A DNA stretch of 64,000 nucleotides. Origin: Calothrix sp. HK-06. Lineage in GTDB: Bacteria; Cyanobacteriota; Cyanobacteriia; Cyanobacteriales; Nostocaceae. This document shows, in pieces, positions 1 to 8,189 of the stretch (the first letter of the stretch is position 1; each line of letters begins with the position of its first letter). Location: NCBI RefSeq assembly GCF_001904745.1, contig NZ_MRCD01000027.1:1-64000 (forward strand). Reading direction: 5' to 3'. Both the position numbers and the translations under genes were made by a program. The notes under the pieces are model-generated. The model worked only from the letters and a program-made list of their open reading frames with translations. It made no database searches and had not been told where the DNA came from.

Positions 1-122
1 CTTTTAGGCACTTTTGCATTGAAATAACGTCGAAATAACTGCGAGTCAGTAGTAAAGTTTAGTTACGATATCTGTTTGCATTTGTCCTAAGTTGCCAAAT
101 AAATGTCATAGGAGTTTAATTT

Positions 123-641
123 ATGCGACGTGTACTTGGAATTTTTTCTGCTGTTGCCGTGACTAGCTGCTTACTAACTGGATTTCAGGGTGTTAGCATG
201 GCGCAGTCGGGGATTAACCTTTGGAGTGGTGTAAAACGCGAAAATCAACTTAATCACCGTTTTGATTTTGGTGGACAAGCTAACGGCTGGGACAGATTGC
301 GTTTGCGGGCCGACGCTAACAGATTCAAAAATGCTGTGGCACGATTGGTAATTTCTTACCCTGAATATTACAAAGGTAGTTTTGACCCCAAGAAAATCGA
401 AGTTCGGGCAAGAGGTAAGAGTATTCCCTTACAAGAAGCTAGATGGGATAAAGATAACCGTGTTATCGAAATTTTTCCAGCTGAACCAATACCTGCAGGT
501 ACTGGTCTAGAAATTGTTCTCTCGAATATTAAGAACCCTTCTTTTGGCGGTATGTACTATTTCAACTTAGCGATTCAATCTCCTGGTGATGTACCTTTGT
601 CTCGTTATATCGGTACTTGGATTATAAGCGTCGGCGCCTAG
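123..641 (+). CDS. DUF2808 domain-containing secreted protein
   Basis: A 172-residue protein with an N-terminal signal peptide (hydrophobic residues about 5-24, likely cleavage after the Ala at 27). The mature part is predicted beta-rich and matches the cyanobacterial DUF2808 family, with its conserved features: ISYPEYYKG near 78, an IEV strand, and the FGGMYYFNLAI and GTWIISVG stretches near the C-terminus. Family function is unknown; the proteins are predicted to be exported or lipoprotein-like. It begins at ATG with a short A/G-rich stretch (AGGAG) upstream. It is followed by a hairpin terminator and then rpmH, a neighbour often found in cyanobacteria. Family recognition is from memory of the motif pattern. 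Confidence 0.85.
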   Translation: MRRVLGIFSAVAVTSCLLTGFQGVSMAQSGINLWSGVKRENQLNHRFDFGGQANGWDRLRLRADANRFKNAVARLVISYPEYYKGSFDPKKIEVRARGKSIPLQEARWDKDNRVIEIFPAEPIPAGTGLEIVLSNIKNPSFGGMYYFNLAIQSPGDVPLSRYIGTWIISVGA

Positions 642-650
642 GCAATGCTC

Positions 651-690
651 GCAGGGAGGTAATCTCGTTTGCTACCCCTGCTTTTTCTTT
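651..690 (+). terminator. Rho-independent terminator after the DUF2808 gene
   Basis: A stem starting GCAGGG-A-GGTA pairs with TACC-C-CTGC across a short loop and is followed by a T-rich run (682-693). It lies directly after the stop codon and before rpmH. Confidence 0.65.
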
Positions 691-788
691 TTTCCCTAAT
701 TTACGAATTTGCTCATGCATGATAAAATAACGGATTGTGACTTTTTGTATAAAATCTCAAACAATAAATAGCTCGCTCGGAGAAAAAG

Positions 789-923
789 ATGAAGAGAACC
801 TTAGAAGGAACTAACCGTAAAAGAAAGAGAACATCAGGATTCCGCGCGCGGATGCGGACTCCTGATGGTAGAAATGTGATTAAAGCACGTCGCAGAAAAG
901 GGCGCCATCGCTTAAGCGTATAG
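789..923 (+). CDS. rpmH: 50S ribosomal protein L34
   Basis: A 44-codon gene. The translation begins [20 protein letters not shown] and ends GRHRLSV, almost the textbook cyanobacterial/plastid L34 sequence, very rich in Arg and Lys. L34 is a small structural protein of the large ribosomal subunit that contacts 23S rRNA. A purine-rich stretch (GGAGAAAAAG) just before the ATG acts as ribosome binding site. It lies immediately upstream of rnpA, the conserved bacterial rpmH-rnpA order, so the two are probably co-transcribed. Confidence 0.98.
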   Translation: MKRTLEGTNRKRKRTSGFRARMRTPDGRNVIKARRRKGRHRLSV

Positions 924-950
924 TTCCGCACTTGTAGGCAGTTATACGTT

Positions 951-1406
951 GTGGCTTTGTCCTCATTGCATCGTCTTAAATCCCGCCAAGATTTTCAGGC
1001 AGTCTTTCGGGAAGGAATACGTCGGCATGGTTCTTACTTAACATTAAGAGCCTTACGACCATCACCTTCCACAACTGAACCAACTAAAAGCTCCGCATCA
1101 AGCTCGGCAAATTCGATGGATACTGCCAAGTCGCAAGTTAATCAAAGTAATAATCGCGAGTATTTACCAACGCAAATTGGTATCTCAGTTAGCACTAAGG
1201 TCAGCAAACGGGCAGTAATTCGTAATCGTATCAAGCGTCGAATTGCAGCAGCCTTACAGCAATTATTGCCGAAAATATCACCAGGATGGCGTTTGGTAGT
1301 AGTTGTCAAACCAACTGCGGCACAACAAGAGTGCGTAACCCAACAATTTCTGCAAGAATTAGAGCAGTTGTTGGTACAAGCCGAGGTATTAAATGGGCAT
1401 TCGTGA
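951..1406 (+). CDS. rnpA: Ribonuclease P protein component
   Basis: The protein cofactor of RNase P, which removes 5' leaders from tRNA precursors together with the RnpB RNA. The GTG start is chosen because the translation then opens with the family N-terminus (MALSSLHRLKSRQDFQAVFR). The signature basic helix with RNR is at residues 91-93 (SKRAVIRNRIKRRI). Between the first strand and the central sheet (about residues 38-70) there is a Ser/Thr/Asn-rich insert not needed for the fold; such inserts occur in some cyanobacterial RnpA proteins. The stop overlaps the next gene by 14 bases, supporting an operon rpmH-rnpA-PH protein. Confidence 0.96.
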   Translation: MALSSLHRLKSRQDFQAVFREGIRRHGSYLTLRALRPSPSTTEPTKSSASSSANSMDTAKSQVNQSNNREYLPTQIGISVSTKVSKRAVIRNRIKRRIAAALQQLLPKISPGWRLVVVVKPTAAQQECVTQQFLQELEQLLVQAEVLNGHS

Positions 1407-1782
1407 AGAAGTATATTTTGAAGGCGGTCCTCACATTGGGGACTTGATATTAAGCATACTGATAGGTTTCACCGTTGTAGGCTTGCCTTTGACGATTGGA
1501 GCAATTGTTAGAGCCTTGTGGCTGCGATTCCGCATTACCGACCGTCGTATCTCTGTAACAGGTGGATGGATGGGACGCGAGCGCACTGACATTATCTATT
1601 CAGAAATAGTCAAAGTCGTTAAAGTTCCCCGTGGCATTGGTATGTGGGGAGACATGGTAGTAACGATGAGAAACGGTTCTCGTTTAGAACTTCGAGCAAT
1701 CCCCAGATTTCGTGAAGTTTACGACTACATCTACGAACGCATCGCCGCTAAAAATCCTGGAATGGTTGGAGTAGAAAAATAA
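1393..1782 (+). CDS. PH domain-containing membrane protein (bPH2/YdbT type)
   Basis: A 129-residue protein. It has a short N-terminal stretch (REEVYFEGGPHIGD), one long hydrophobic hairpin or pair of membrane segments (about 17-45) and a cytosolic PH-like beta domain (about 46-123) with the family motif RITDRRISVTGGWMGRERTDIIYSEI. Bacterial PH (former DUF304) proteins are small membrane-anchored domains of mostly unknown role. Its position between rnpA and yidC is conserved in cyanobacteria and suggests a membrane-biogenesis connection, which is inference. The start overlaps the end of rnpA. Confidence 0.88.
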   Translation: MGIREEVYFEGGPHIGDLILSILIGFTVVGLPLTIGAIVRALWLRFRITDRRISVTGGWMGRERTDIIYSEIVKVVKVPRGIGMWGDMVVTMRNGSRLELRAIPRFREVYDYIYERIAAKNPGMVGVEK

Positions 1783-1783
1783 A

Positions 1784-1915
1784 GGTTAGGAGTTAGGAGT
1801 TAAGAGTTAGGAGTTAAGAACTTAGCACTTATAACTCACAACTCACCACTCGTAACCTACCACTGATAACTCACCACTCATAACTCATAACTCATAACTT
1901 ATAACTCCTAACTGT
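1784..1915. repeat. Heptamer-like repeat tract in inverted halves (TTAGGAG / ATAACTC)
   Basis: About 130 bases between the PH gene and yidC are built from short degenerate units. On the left are GTTAGGA/GTTAAGA units. From about 1830 they switch to the complementary register, ATAACTC/CACAACTC/CCTAACT. The two halves are therefore inverted relative to one another and could fold into a long imperfect hairpin. This resembles the short tandemly repeated repetitive (STRR) sequences of heterocystous cyanobacteria. Confidence 0.8.
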
Positions 1916-2004
1916 TTACGGCTATCCGTAGTTCCTAGGGGATGATGTTGAGCGATAAATTAGGTTTAGATAATTAACACTACCGTTTAGTTGAATTCAG
2001 AATA

Positions 2005-3150
2005 ATGGATTTTGGTATCGGGTTCCTCTCGAACAATGTGATGCTGCCAATCATAGACTTGTTCTATAGCATTGTACCGAGCTATGGATTGGCAATTGTG
2101 GCATTAACGCTGGTAGTGCGCTTTGCACTTTACCCCCTTAGTGCCGGCTCAATTCGCAATATGCGCCGAATGCGAATTGTTCAACCGCTCATGCAAAAGC
2201 GGATGCAGGAAGTTAAAGAGCGGTATAAAGATGACCCGCAAAAGCAACAAGAAGAAATGATGAAGACGCAGCAAGAGTTTGGCAACCCGTTGGCGGGCTG
2301 TTTACCTCTCTTGGTGCAAATGCCAGTACTGCTTGCATTATTTGCAACATTACGCGGTTCACCATTCTCTTCTGCTAATTACACCGTTAACTTACAGGTG
2401 TTTCCAGCCGAACAAATTGAGCGCATTCAACCACAGGCTTTTGCGACTGCACCCCAAAATATCTACATTTCCGATGGCGAACACGTTAAGGTGACAGCTA
2501 TTCTTCCTGGTGGAAATAAGATGGCTGTAGGGGAAAAAACTAAGGTAGAGTACCAAACTCCTGATGGAAAACCATTCCAACAACTCTTAGCAGAACATCC
2601 CGAAACTAACTTAGTTCCTGAGTGGAAAGTTACTAAGGGCGAAGACCGAGTTAAAATTGATGAGCAGGGAAATATTGAAGCTTTACAACCTGGAGATGTT
2701 ACTATAACTGGCAGCATTCCTGGCTTGGCTTCTAATAAAGGTTTCTTATTCATTGATGCTTTAGGTCGCGTCGGCGCCATTGACCCAGATGGTACAGTCC
2801 ACTGGGATATTGTCGCAATGATTGTAGGTTTTGGTATTAGCTTATACGTTAGCCAATTACTGTCTGGTCAAAACTCGACGAACTCTAACCCCCAGCAAGA
2901 TACAGTTAATAAAATCACTCCCGTTATTTTTTCGGGTATGTTTTTGTTCTTCCCGTTACCCGCTGGTGTACTGATGTACATGGTAATTGGTAACATTTTC
3001 CAAACCTTACAAACGTATATTCTCTCCCGTGAACCTTTACCTGAAGAACTACAAAAAATTGTAGAATCTCAAGATAAAGAAAAACAAACAGAGACAAAAA
3101 CTATACCGTTTGAACCAAAAAGTTCTAAGAAGAAAGCAACGAATTCATAA
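2005..3150 (+). CDS. yidC: Membrane protein insertase YidC/Oxa1/Alb3
   Basis: Inserts and folds membrane proteins, alone or with SecYEG. It has the Oxa1-fold transmembrane core: a first segment at about 12-50 containing the conserved hydrophilic-groove arginine (R39 in [11 protein letters not shown]), a cytosolic coiled hairpin (about 51-90, Met/Gln/Lys rich), a segment at about 95-117 ([19 protein letters not shown]), and two further segments at about 265-290 and 305-345. Residues about 125-260 form a lumen/periplasm-side beta domain that ends in a Big_2/Ig-like stretch ([20 protein letters not shown]), an insertion typical of cyanobacteria. The C-terminus is charged and Lys-rich. The stop overlaps the jag start by one base. 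Confidence 0.96.
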   Translation: MDFGIGFLSNNVMLPIIDLFYSIVPSYGLAIVALTLVVRFALYPLSAGSIRNMRRMRIVQPLMQKRMQEVKERYKDDPQKQQEEMMKTQQEFGNPLAGCLPLLVQMPVLLALFATLRGSPFSSANYTVNLQVFPAEQIERIQPQAFATAPQNIYISDGEHVKVTAILPGGNKMAVGEKTKVEYQTPDGKPFQQLLAEHPETNLVPEWKVTKGEDRVKIDEQGNIEALQPGDVTITGSIPGLASNKGFLFIDALGRVGAIDPDGTVHWDIVAMIVGFGISLYVSQLLSGQNSTNSNPQQDTVNKITPVIFSGMFLFFPLPAGVLMYMVIGNIFQTLQTYILSREPLPEELQKIVESQDKEKQTETKTIPFEPKSSKKKATNS

Positions 3151-3653
3151 TGGTTGATACTTCAATCGTAAGAGGTCAAGATTGGTTAACTTTACTGTTA
3201 CAGAAAGCAGGACTCTCTGTAACAGTTACTGGTTCGGAGGAAGATGTACCCCCCGATAACGATGAGGGTGCAAGCTACTGGTTGACAATTGATGAGGCGA
3301 ATTTATCACCAGAGCAAATCAGCACGTTGATTGGCAGCAACGGTTCGGTACTCGATGCTATTCAGTATTTGACAAATTCTATTCTCAATCTTAATCAACC
3401 ACCCGAACAACAAGCTTCGTATACCATTGAGTTAAATGGTTATCGCGTTAAACGTGAAGCAGAAATACGAACGCTAGCAGAAAATGCAGCTGCTGCTGCA
3501 CGTGCTTCTGGCAACGAAATCGAAATTAAGTCCTTGAGTTCTGCTGAACGTCGTCAAGTTCATACTTTTTTAAAGGACTATGCCGACTTGGAAACATTCA
3601 GCCGGGGCAAAGAACCTCATCGTCACCTTGTTGTGCGTCCAGCAATGGAATAA
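3150..3653 (+). CDS. jag: Jag/KhpB-type RNA-binding protein (KH + R3H)
   Basis: A 167-residue protein with a KH-like domain (about 43-95, GxxG loop as GSNG at 62-65) and an R3H domain (about 100-165), including the R-x3-H element at 134-138 (RRQVH) and the EPHRHLVVRP ending typical of SpoIIIJ-associated (Jag) proteins. It lacks the N-terminal Jag_N domain, as in other cyanobacterial members. It probably binds RNA next to YidC. The ATG overlaps the yidC stop (TAATG), so translation is probably coupled. Confidence 0.9.
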   Translation: MVDTSIVRGQDWLTLLLQKAGLSVTVTGSEEDVPPDNDEGASYWLTIDEANLSPEQISTLIGSNGSVLDAIQYLTNSILNLNQPPEQQASYTIELNGYRVKREAEIRTLAENAAAAARASGNEIEIKSLSSAERRQVHTFLKDYADLETFSRGKEPHRHLVVRPAME

Positions 3654-3672
3654 TTTTTTCTTTGCTCTTAAA

Positions 3673-3706
3673 TCATTCCCGATTTCTTTTTGGAAGTCGG
3701 GAATTT
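3673..3706 (+). terminator. Hairpin after jag
   Basis: An inverted repeat ATTCCCGA ... TCGGGAAT, with loop TTTCTTTTTGGAAG, lies 20 bases after the jag stop. A near copy (AATTCCCGACTTCT...) lies at 37613-37646, so this is a dispersed hairpin that may also act as terminator. The T-run is weak. Confidence 0.5.
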
Positions 3707-3798
3707 GAGTGTTTCAAGTTAAAATAAGAATGTATTATCGACTCCTAATTGATTGGTAATACTGCTAATTTTTTGAGTGAGGATGTCTCACAAATCCT

Positions 3799-4308
3799 AT
3801 GGACGCAATTTTTATTCCGCAGCTAATTCAGGCGCCGGAGCGAACAGAGGAAATTCAAGTTCAAGAGTTTCTGCCTGGTTTAGATACACTCACGCCCGTT
3901 CGGGGCATTGTTCGCGTTCGGCACTGTGGAAATTATTTAGAAGTAGCAGCCAAAGCTGAGGCAATTATTACTTGTACTTGTTGCCGCTGTCTAAAACAAT
4001 ATAACCATCGTTTACTAGTCGATACAACCGAAATAATTTGGTTAGACGAAGCAGCCAATCAATTTGACGATTTACCTTTAGAGCGCGAAGTTGCCGTCGA
4101 AGATTTGGTTGAGTCCTTATTGCCGCAAGGACATTTTTATCCAAGCGAATGGCTATACGAACAAATGTGCTTGGAAATACCTCCACGGCAATTATGTGAT
4201 GAAGATTGTGCTGGAATTCCAACTACTCCCAAAAGCACAACTCAAAACCCTCTGGTAGATAAACGTTGGGCTTCTTTAGAAGCACTAAAAAATCAATTAC
4301 CAAATTGA
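3799..4308 (+). CDS. YceD family protein (DUF177)
   Basis: A 169-residue member of the YceD/DUF177 family, linked to accumulation of 23S rRNA and usually encoded beside ribosomal protein genes. It shows the family Cys cluster CTCCRCL (C59, C61, C62, C64) and a second Cys pair, LCDEDCAG (about 131-138), a likely metal-binding arrangement. The C-terminal VDKRWASLEAL motif is also typical. It closes the conserved rpmH-yidC-jag-yceD run. The ATG follows a T-rich leader; a small out-of-frame reading frame upstream is not considered real. Confidence 0.9.
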   Translation: MDAIFIPQLIQAPERTEEIQVQEFLPGLDTLTPVRGIVRVRHCGNYLEVAAKAEAIITCTCCRCLKQYNHRLLVDTTEIIWLDEAANQFDDLPLEREVAVEDLVESLLPQGHFYPSEWLYEQMCLEIPPRQLCDEDCAGIPTTPKSTTQNPLVDKRWASLEALKNQLPN

Positions 4309-4317
4309 TCTGCTTTT

Positions 4318-4350
4318 AGAAACCCGGTTTCTAAAAGAAACCGGGTTTCT
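4318..4350. terminator. Bidirectional hairpin between convergent genes (GAAACCSGGTTTC family)
   Basis: Two perfect 15-base arms, AGAAACCCGGTTTCT (4318-4332) and its reverse complement (4336-4350), are separated by three A. The last base coincides with the first base of the stop codon of the convergent minus-strand SH3 gene. It is a 33-bp member of the dispersed GAAACC-N-GGTTTC family seen throughout the window. Confidence 0.7.
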
Positions 4351-4895
4351 TATTGGTTCTCTTGCTGATTATCCCGCCCGTCATCTTTCTTTGTATTACC
4401 TGCTTTTATCCAACCTTCTTGATTACTACCTTCCACTCGAACTTTTTGCCAAACTTTATCTTCACTCTCTTCTATAACTATTACTTTTTGGTTAAAGCCA
4501 GCACCACCAACACGTTCAGAGTCAGCTTTTGGTTCTGAGCGCAAACTCAAACCTTGTGACCATGTTACACGTGCGTTGTAGGCGCCTGGTGGTAAAGGTT
4601 TTAGTTCTGTACTGTCAGCTTTTTCGGTGGGGGATGGAGTAGGTTTAGCAACAGGTTCTACTATGTTGTTATCCGTAGGTGACGGTTTTGTTGTTACATC
4701 AGTATTAGATGACGCTTTGGCAGTAGTAAAACCTGCACTTGCACGCACCGAAGGTTCATCGTTGGCATAAATTGGTTTAGGAGGAACCCTTGAAGATTGA
4801 TTCACGAAGTACAAAGTAGCAGCAACTCCACTGCCTGCAAGAATCGCAATCGCTAGGATAAATCCTAAAAGATACTTAAATAAGTTTGAAACCAT
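4350..4895 (-). CDS. Membrane-anchored SH3 (SH3b) domain protein
   Basis: A 181-residue protein. One N-terminal transmembrane segment or signal anchor (about 7-29) is followed by a long Pro/Ser/Thr-rich linker (about 35-100) and a bacterial SH3 domain (about 108-165) with the typical LSLRSEPKADSERVGG ... WQKVRVEG ... GWIKAG pattern. Bacterial SH3b domains often bind cell-wall components, so a periplasmic peptidoglycan-facing role is plausible. The C-terminal tail is charged. It is convergent with yceD and about 60 bases downstream of the Ycf46 gene on the same strand. Confidence 0.82.
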   Translation of the reverse strand: MVSNLFKYLLGFILAIAILAGSGVAATLYFVNQSSRVPPKPIYANDEPSVRASAGFTTAKASSNTDVTTKPSPTDNNIVEPVAKPTPSPTEKADSTELKPLPPGAYNARVTWSQGLSLRSEPKADSERVGGAGFNQKVIVIEESEDKVWQKVRVEGSNQEGWIKAGNTKKDDGRDNQQENQ

Positions 4896-4955
4896 GTTTA
4901 ACTTTACTTGTTTAATAGTCGATAGCTAATTACTAACACTCAAGGTAAATAATAA

Positions 4956-6467
4956 CTAATTCGCTTGGCGCCAAACATCGACGGGGGTACTTTGTTTTGA
5001 TGCTAGTCTTGCGCGTCCAGAAGCTGCCCATTCTTGCAATTTTTGGATTTGCTCTTGAGCAGTGCGTGCGAGAGGTATAATTTGGCTGGCAGCTTCCAGG
5101 ATATCATCGGTTGTAAAATCCCGGTTTTGACTAAACCCAATATGCATCGCTTCAATCAAGGTTTGCTCAATTTCGGCGCCAGAGAAATCTGGAGTTTCGT
5201 AAGCTAACCGCTCGATATCATAACTTTTCAGATTATGAGGACGCAAGCGCGTTAAATGCACATCAAAAATTGCCTTACGTTCGTCTTGACTCGGCAACCC
5301 TACAAAAAATATCTCATCAAACCTTCCTTTCCGTAACATTTCTGGTGGTAGAGATTGAATATCATTTGCAGTCGCTACGACGAATACAGGTGAGGATTTT
5401 TCTGCAAGCCAGGTAATAAATGTACCAAAAACCCTGCTCGTAGTTCCCGCATCACCTTTGCTACCAAGTCCAGAAAACGCTTTGTCTATCTCGTCTATCC
5501 ATAATATACAAGGCGCCAACGCTTCAGCTACTTGTATCATTTGTCGAGTTCTTGACTCCGATTCACCTACCAAACCAGCAAATAGGCGCCCAACATCAAG
5601 ACGCAATAAGGGTAAATGCCAATAGTGAGCAATCGCTTTCGCAGTTAAAGACTTACCAGTACCCTGAATACCCACTAACAATAAACCGCGTGGGTGTGGT
5701 AAACCGTACTGACGTGCGCGTTCGGTAAACGAACCACCACGACGAATTAACCAATCTTTTAGACAGTCTAACCCACCAATATCAGAAATTTGCTCAGTAG
5801 CAGGAATAAAATCAAGAATTTGAGTTTGACGAATAGTTTGGCGTTTTTCCTCCAAAATTAAGTCAACATCTTCAGGTTGTAGTTCACCATGAGTCGCAAT
5901 AGCTTTGGCTAAAACTCTTCTAATTCGCTCCATACTTAAACCCTGGCAAGAGCGCACCAAATCATCCAACGTCTTGCTAGGTAGCGAATTGTTCGTAGCT
6001 TGTAATAATCTTTCAACCTCTGTTTTAATTTCTCCCCCACTTGGCAGCGGAAATTCGACAACAGTCAAAACTTCTGTTAAATCATCAGGAATAGCTACAC
6101 GCGGCGATAATACCACTATATTTTTTGGCTGTGACTTTAAAAGCCGTGCTAAATTGCGGAGTTTGCGAGCAATAGCCACATCATCTAAAAATCTATGATA
6201 ATCGCGTAATATAAACACCGCCGATGCAGTTGCAGGTAACTTCTCAACAAACTCCAAAGCTTGTAAAGGGTTACGCTTGCCAAAACCTGCATCATTGGGA
6301 TTGCCCTGAATACCATCCACAAAATCCCAAGTATAAATCGGACGGTTCCCCAATTGTGCAGCTTCTTCTCGAATTGATGCTTCGACACGTTCCTCTTCAT
6401 ACGTCGGAATATAGATTAGCGGGTAACGCGCACGCAGCAGTAGCTTAAACTCATCACGAAAAGTCAT
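4956..6467 (-). CDS. AAA family ATPase, Ycf46 type
   Basis: A 503-residue ATPase of the Ycf46 group shared by cyanobacteria and red-algal plastids. The N-terminal half (about 1-215) is the family-specific region opening with FRDEFKLLLRARYPLIYIPT. The C-terminal half is an AAA module with Walker A GIQGTGKS at 266-273, Walker B ILWIDEID at 321-328, an arginine-finger region near FDEIFF and a C-terminal lid. Ycf46 has been linked to photosynthesis and inorganic carbon regulation in Synechocystis; here the role is inferred only from family. It is complete, with a standard ATG start. Confidence 0.93.
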   Translation of the reverse strand: MTFRDEFKLLLRARYPLIYIPTYEEERVEASIREEAAQLGNRPIYTWDFVDGIQGNPNDAGFGKRNPLQALEFVEKLPATASAVFILRDYHRFLDDVAIARKLRNLARLLKSQPKNIVVLSPRVAIPDDLTEVLTVVEFPLPSGGEIKTEVERLLQATNNSLPSKTLDDLVRSCQGLSMERIRRVLAKAIATHGELQPEDVDLILEEKRQTIRQTQILDFIPATEQISDIGGLDCLKDWLIRRGGSFTERARQYGLPHPRGLLLVGIQGTGKSLTAKAIAHYWHLPLLRLDVGRLFAGLVGESESRTRQMIQVAEALAPCILWIDEIDKAFSGLGSKGDAGTTSRVFGTFITWLAEKSSPVFVVATANDIQSLPPEMLRKGRFDEIFFVGLPSQDERKAIFDVHLTRLRPHNLKSYDIERLAYETPDFSGAEIEQTLIEAMHIGFSQNRDFTTDDILEAASQIIPLARTAQEQIQKLQEWAASGRARLASKQSTPVDVWRQAN

Positions 6468-6850
6468 AAGAGCTTCTTATTATTTGCTTATTAGTTGTTA
6501 TTTTTTCTATCCTTCTCCATTGTCATATAAACGTAGGGTGCGTGGCGCCTTAACAATTTTACAACGAAGCTAATAATCAAAAAGTGCCACGCATCTCACC
6601 CCACCCGAAACGCATAATAATACCGCATTGCAAGAATACGCTCAAAAGCAAATTCGCTCTCTTCAAGACGAATATTGCGACTTATAACCATATTGACAAA
6701 ATTCGCCACAGTAAAATTACTATTATTTCTTGTAAATATTATTGCCAATATCTATCTCAGGTTAGATAAAGATATCTAGCTGGATGTAGTAGCATCTAAG
6801 ATCATGAATTTAAAAGCCAAAGTATAAATTTATTAGGGAACCGTTTGGAA
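6468..6850. other. Intergenic region with dispersed inverted repeat
   Basis: A divergent promoter region between the Ycf46 gene and the small plus-strand gene at 6851. It contains an inverted pair GGGTGCGTGGC (6536-6546) and GCCACGCA...ACCC (6586-6602), a common Nostocales dispersed repeat. A 61-codon reading frame here is low-complexity and not convincing. Confidence 0.5.
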
Positions 6851-7120
6851 ATGGTAGATTCAAATCAGCAAGACAAACATAATTTTCTTTTCCCTCGCAG
6901 TCGCTACTATGGTAAGGTTCAACCGCAAAACCTGGTATTTAATGCTAATCTTCAAGAGTTTGCACAAAAAGTAGGCTATATTAGTGCCCTAGAAACATCG
7001 GGCAAACTCGCACCAGAAGATGCATATAATCAGGTCAAGGTGCTGTGGAAGCAACTCAAACGTAGCAAAAAAGAATTGGGTATTGGCGTAGAGGCGCCAA
7101 CAAACACTCAAGATATTTAA
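6851..7120 (+). CDS. Small cyanobacterial protein, DUF7219-like
   Basis: An 89-residue acidic/basic soluble protein with the conserved N-terminal motif FLFPRSRYYGKVQPQNLVFNAN and a helical remainder ending KQLKRSKKELGIG. I recall this motif from a small uncharacterised cyanobacterial family (DUF7219), but am not certain of the number. The ATG at 6851 is preferred over an in-frame TTG six bases earlier; AGGGAA lies about 9 bases before it. No function can be assigned. Confidence 0.72.
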   Translation: MVDSNQQDKHNFLFPRSRYYGKVQPQNLVFNANLQEFAQKVGYISALETSGKLAPEDAYNQVKVLWKQLKRSKKELGIGVEAPTNTQDI

Positions 7121-7157
7121 GTAATATATCTAAAATTAATACAACTTACCCATTTGA

Positions 7158-7361
7158 TTACTCCTTATTCATGACTTGGAACTCATTCCTTTCTAGGGAC
7201 AAAACGAGGTCTTGTGAAGTGACTTCAATTATCCAGTTGCCACTGGGTTTACCATCTGACAAAATTTCCTCTCCACGAACTATACCGACGCTTCCAGCTA
7301 CATAAGCTGGACGTAGGATAAAAACTTTGTCTCCTACTTGTGGGATTTTTGAGTTATTCAA
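7158..7361 (-). CDS. Small conserved hypothetical protein (KOW/SH3-like beta barrel)
   Basis: A 67-residue protein whose pattern (VGDKVFILRPAYVAGSVGIVRGEE, then GNWIIEV and VLSLERNEFQV) suggests a small SH3/KOW-like barrel and is familiar from cyanobacterial hypothetical proteins. The only workable start is TTG at 7361, preceded by GAGGAA five bases upstream, which decides the start. It is convergent with the gene at 6851. Function unknown. Confidence 0.65.
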   Translation of the reverse strand: MNNSKIPQVGDKVFILRPAYVAGSVGIVRGEEILSDGKPSGNWIIEVTSQDLVLSLERNEFQVMNKE

Positions 7362-7667
7362 AGGCGTTCCTCGACCGAAAATGACAAATAATAACTAATT
7401 AACTAAAAATTAGCATACATATAACCTTATCTTAACCAAGCTTGTATGGGTATAATCACTCATAAAAAATATTTTGGCTATCGGCATAAACTAATTCTCA
7501 TTATCTATTGACCGATTAGTGCTATGACTATGCGCTGCCTTTCGCTTCTAAATGAGCAGAAGGCAGTAAATTACTCAAAATCATGAACGCCAGAGGGCGC
7601 CATTTTTATAAGCAATACGTCAAATCTAGAAAAAAATGGCAACCGAGATAATTATATATATAAAAAC
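7362..7667. other. Intergenic region, no gene seen
   Basis: AT-rich DNA with no convincing coding signal, leading into a decayed kinase fragment. One GGCGCC occurs near 7596. Confidence 0.5.
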
Positions 7668-7987
7668 GATGTACTCGACTTATCCAAAACTGAAGCGCAT
7701 CAACTAAAACTATATCATAATTTTGTGTACTTACCTTCATATATACAAGGCGTTGTAGAAATTTGCCTTGGAACATTACTGTAAATAGAAAAACGTCTAG
7801 CAGAACTACTGGTTAATTTGTTAAGCAATGCAATTAAGTTTACAGATATCGATAGTGTCACAGTGCATATTGACGTTAATCACTTTAGCGCAGAAGATAT
7901 AGTGTTACATTTCTTTACTAACGATACAGGTGTTGGAATGAGCGTAGCACAGCTTGAGAAAGTTTTTACACCCTTCAACAAGTTGGT
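7668..7987 (+). pseudogene. Decayed sensor histidine kinase fragment
   Basis: Translation of one frame gives DVLDLSKTEAHQLKLY ... PSYIQGVVEICLG, the linker region after the HisKA domain. An in-frame TAA follows near 7782, and then, still in frame, the ATPase N-box IEKRLAELLVNLLSNAIKFTD and a G1 box (TNDTGVGM). Some 20-30 codons normally found between these parts are missing, and no H-box, F-box end or G2 box is present. It is therefore a deleted, interrupted hybrid-type kinase. The piece from 7818 to 8057 looks open but is only a remnant. Confidence 0.8.
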
Positions 7988-8189
7988 GATATTCAGTGCC
8001 ACGTTCAAATATTTTCTGTTTGACGTTAAGTATATTTATCAACTTGGCGTAATATGATGTAAAAATATTCACGCCAAATATAAACAGATGTAACATTTGT
8101 TAACATAAATATATAGTGTTTGCTTTTATGGCACCGAGAAGTAAGCACACTTGTAAATCAACTTAAACTAAATTTAATTTAATCAAAAT

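Noticed and set aside
713-931. Minus-strand reading frame of 72 codons
   Set aside because: It is antisense to rpmH, whose identity is certain.
1784-1915. Possible CRISPR array
   Set aside because: Units are only about 7-14 bases, degenerate, without unique spacers, and reverse orientation half-way; it is an STRR-type tract.
6584-6769. Small plus-strand reading frame in the Ycf46 upstream region
   Set aside because: Begins in a dispersed repeat, lacks a ribosome binding site and has a low-complexity, non-protein-like sequence.
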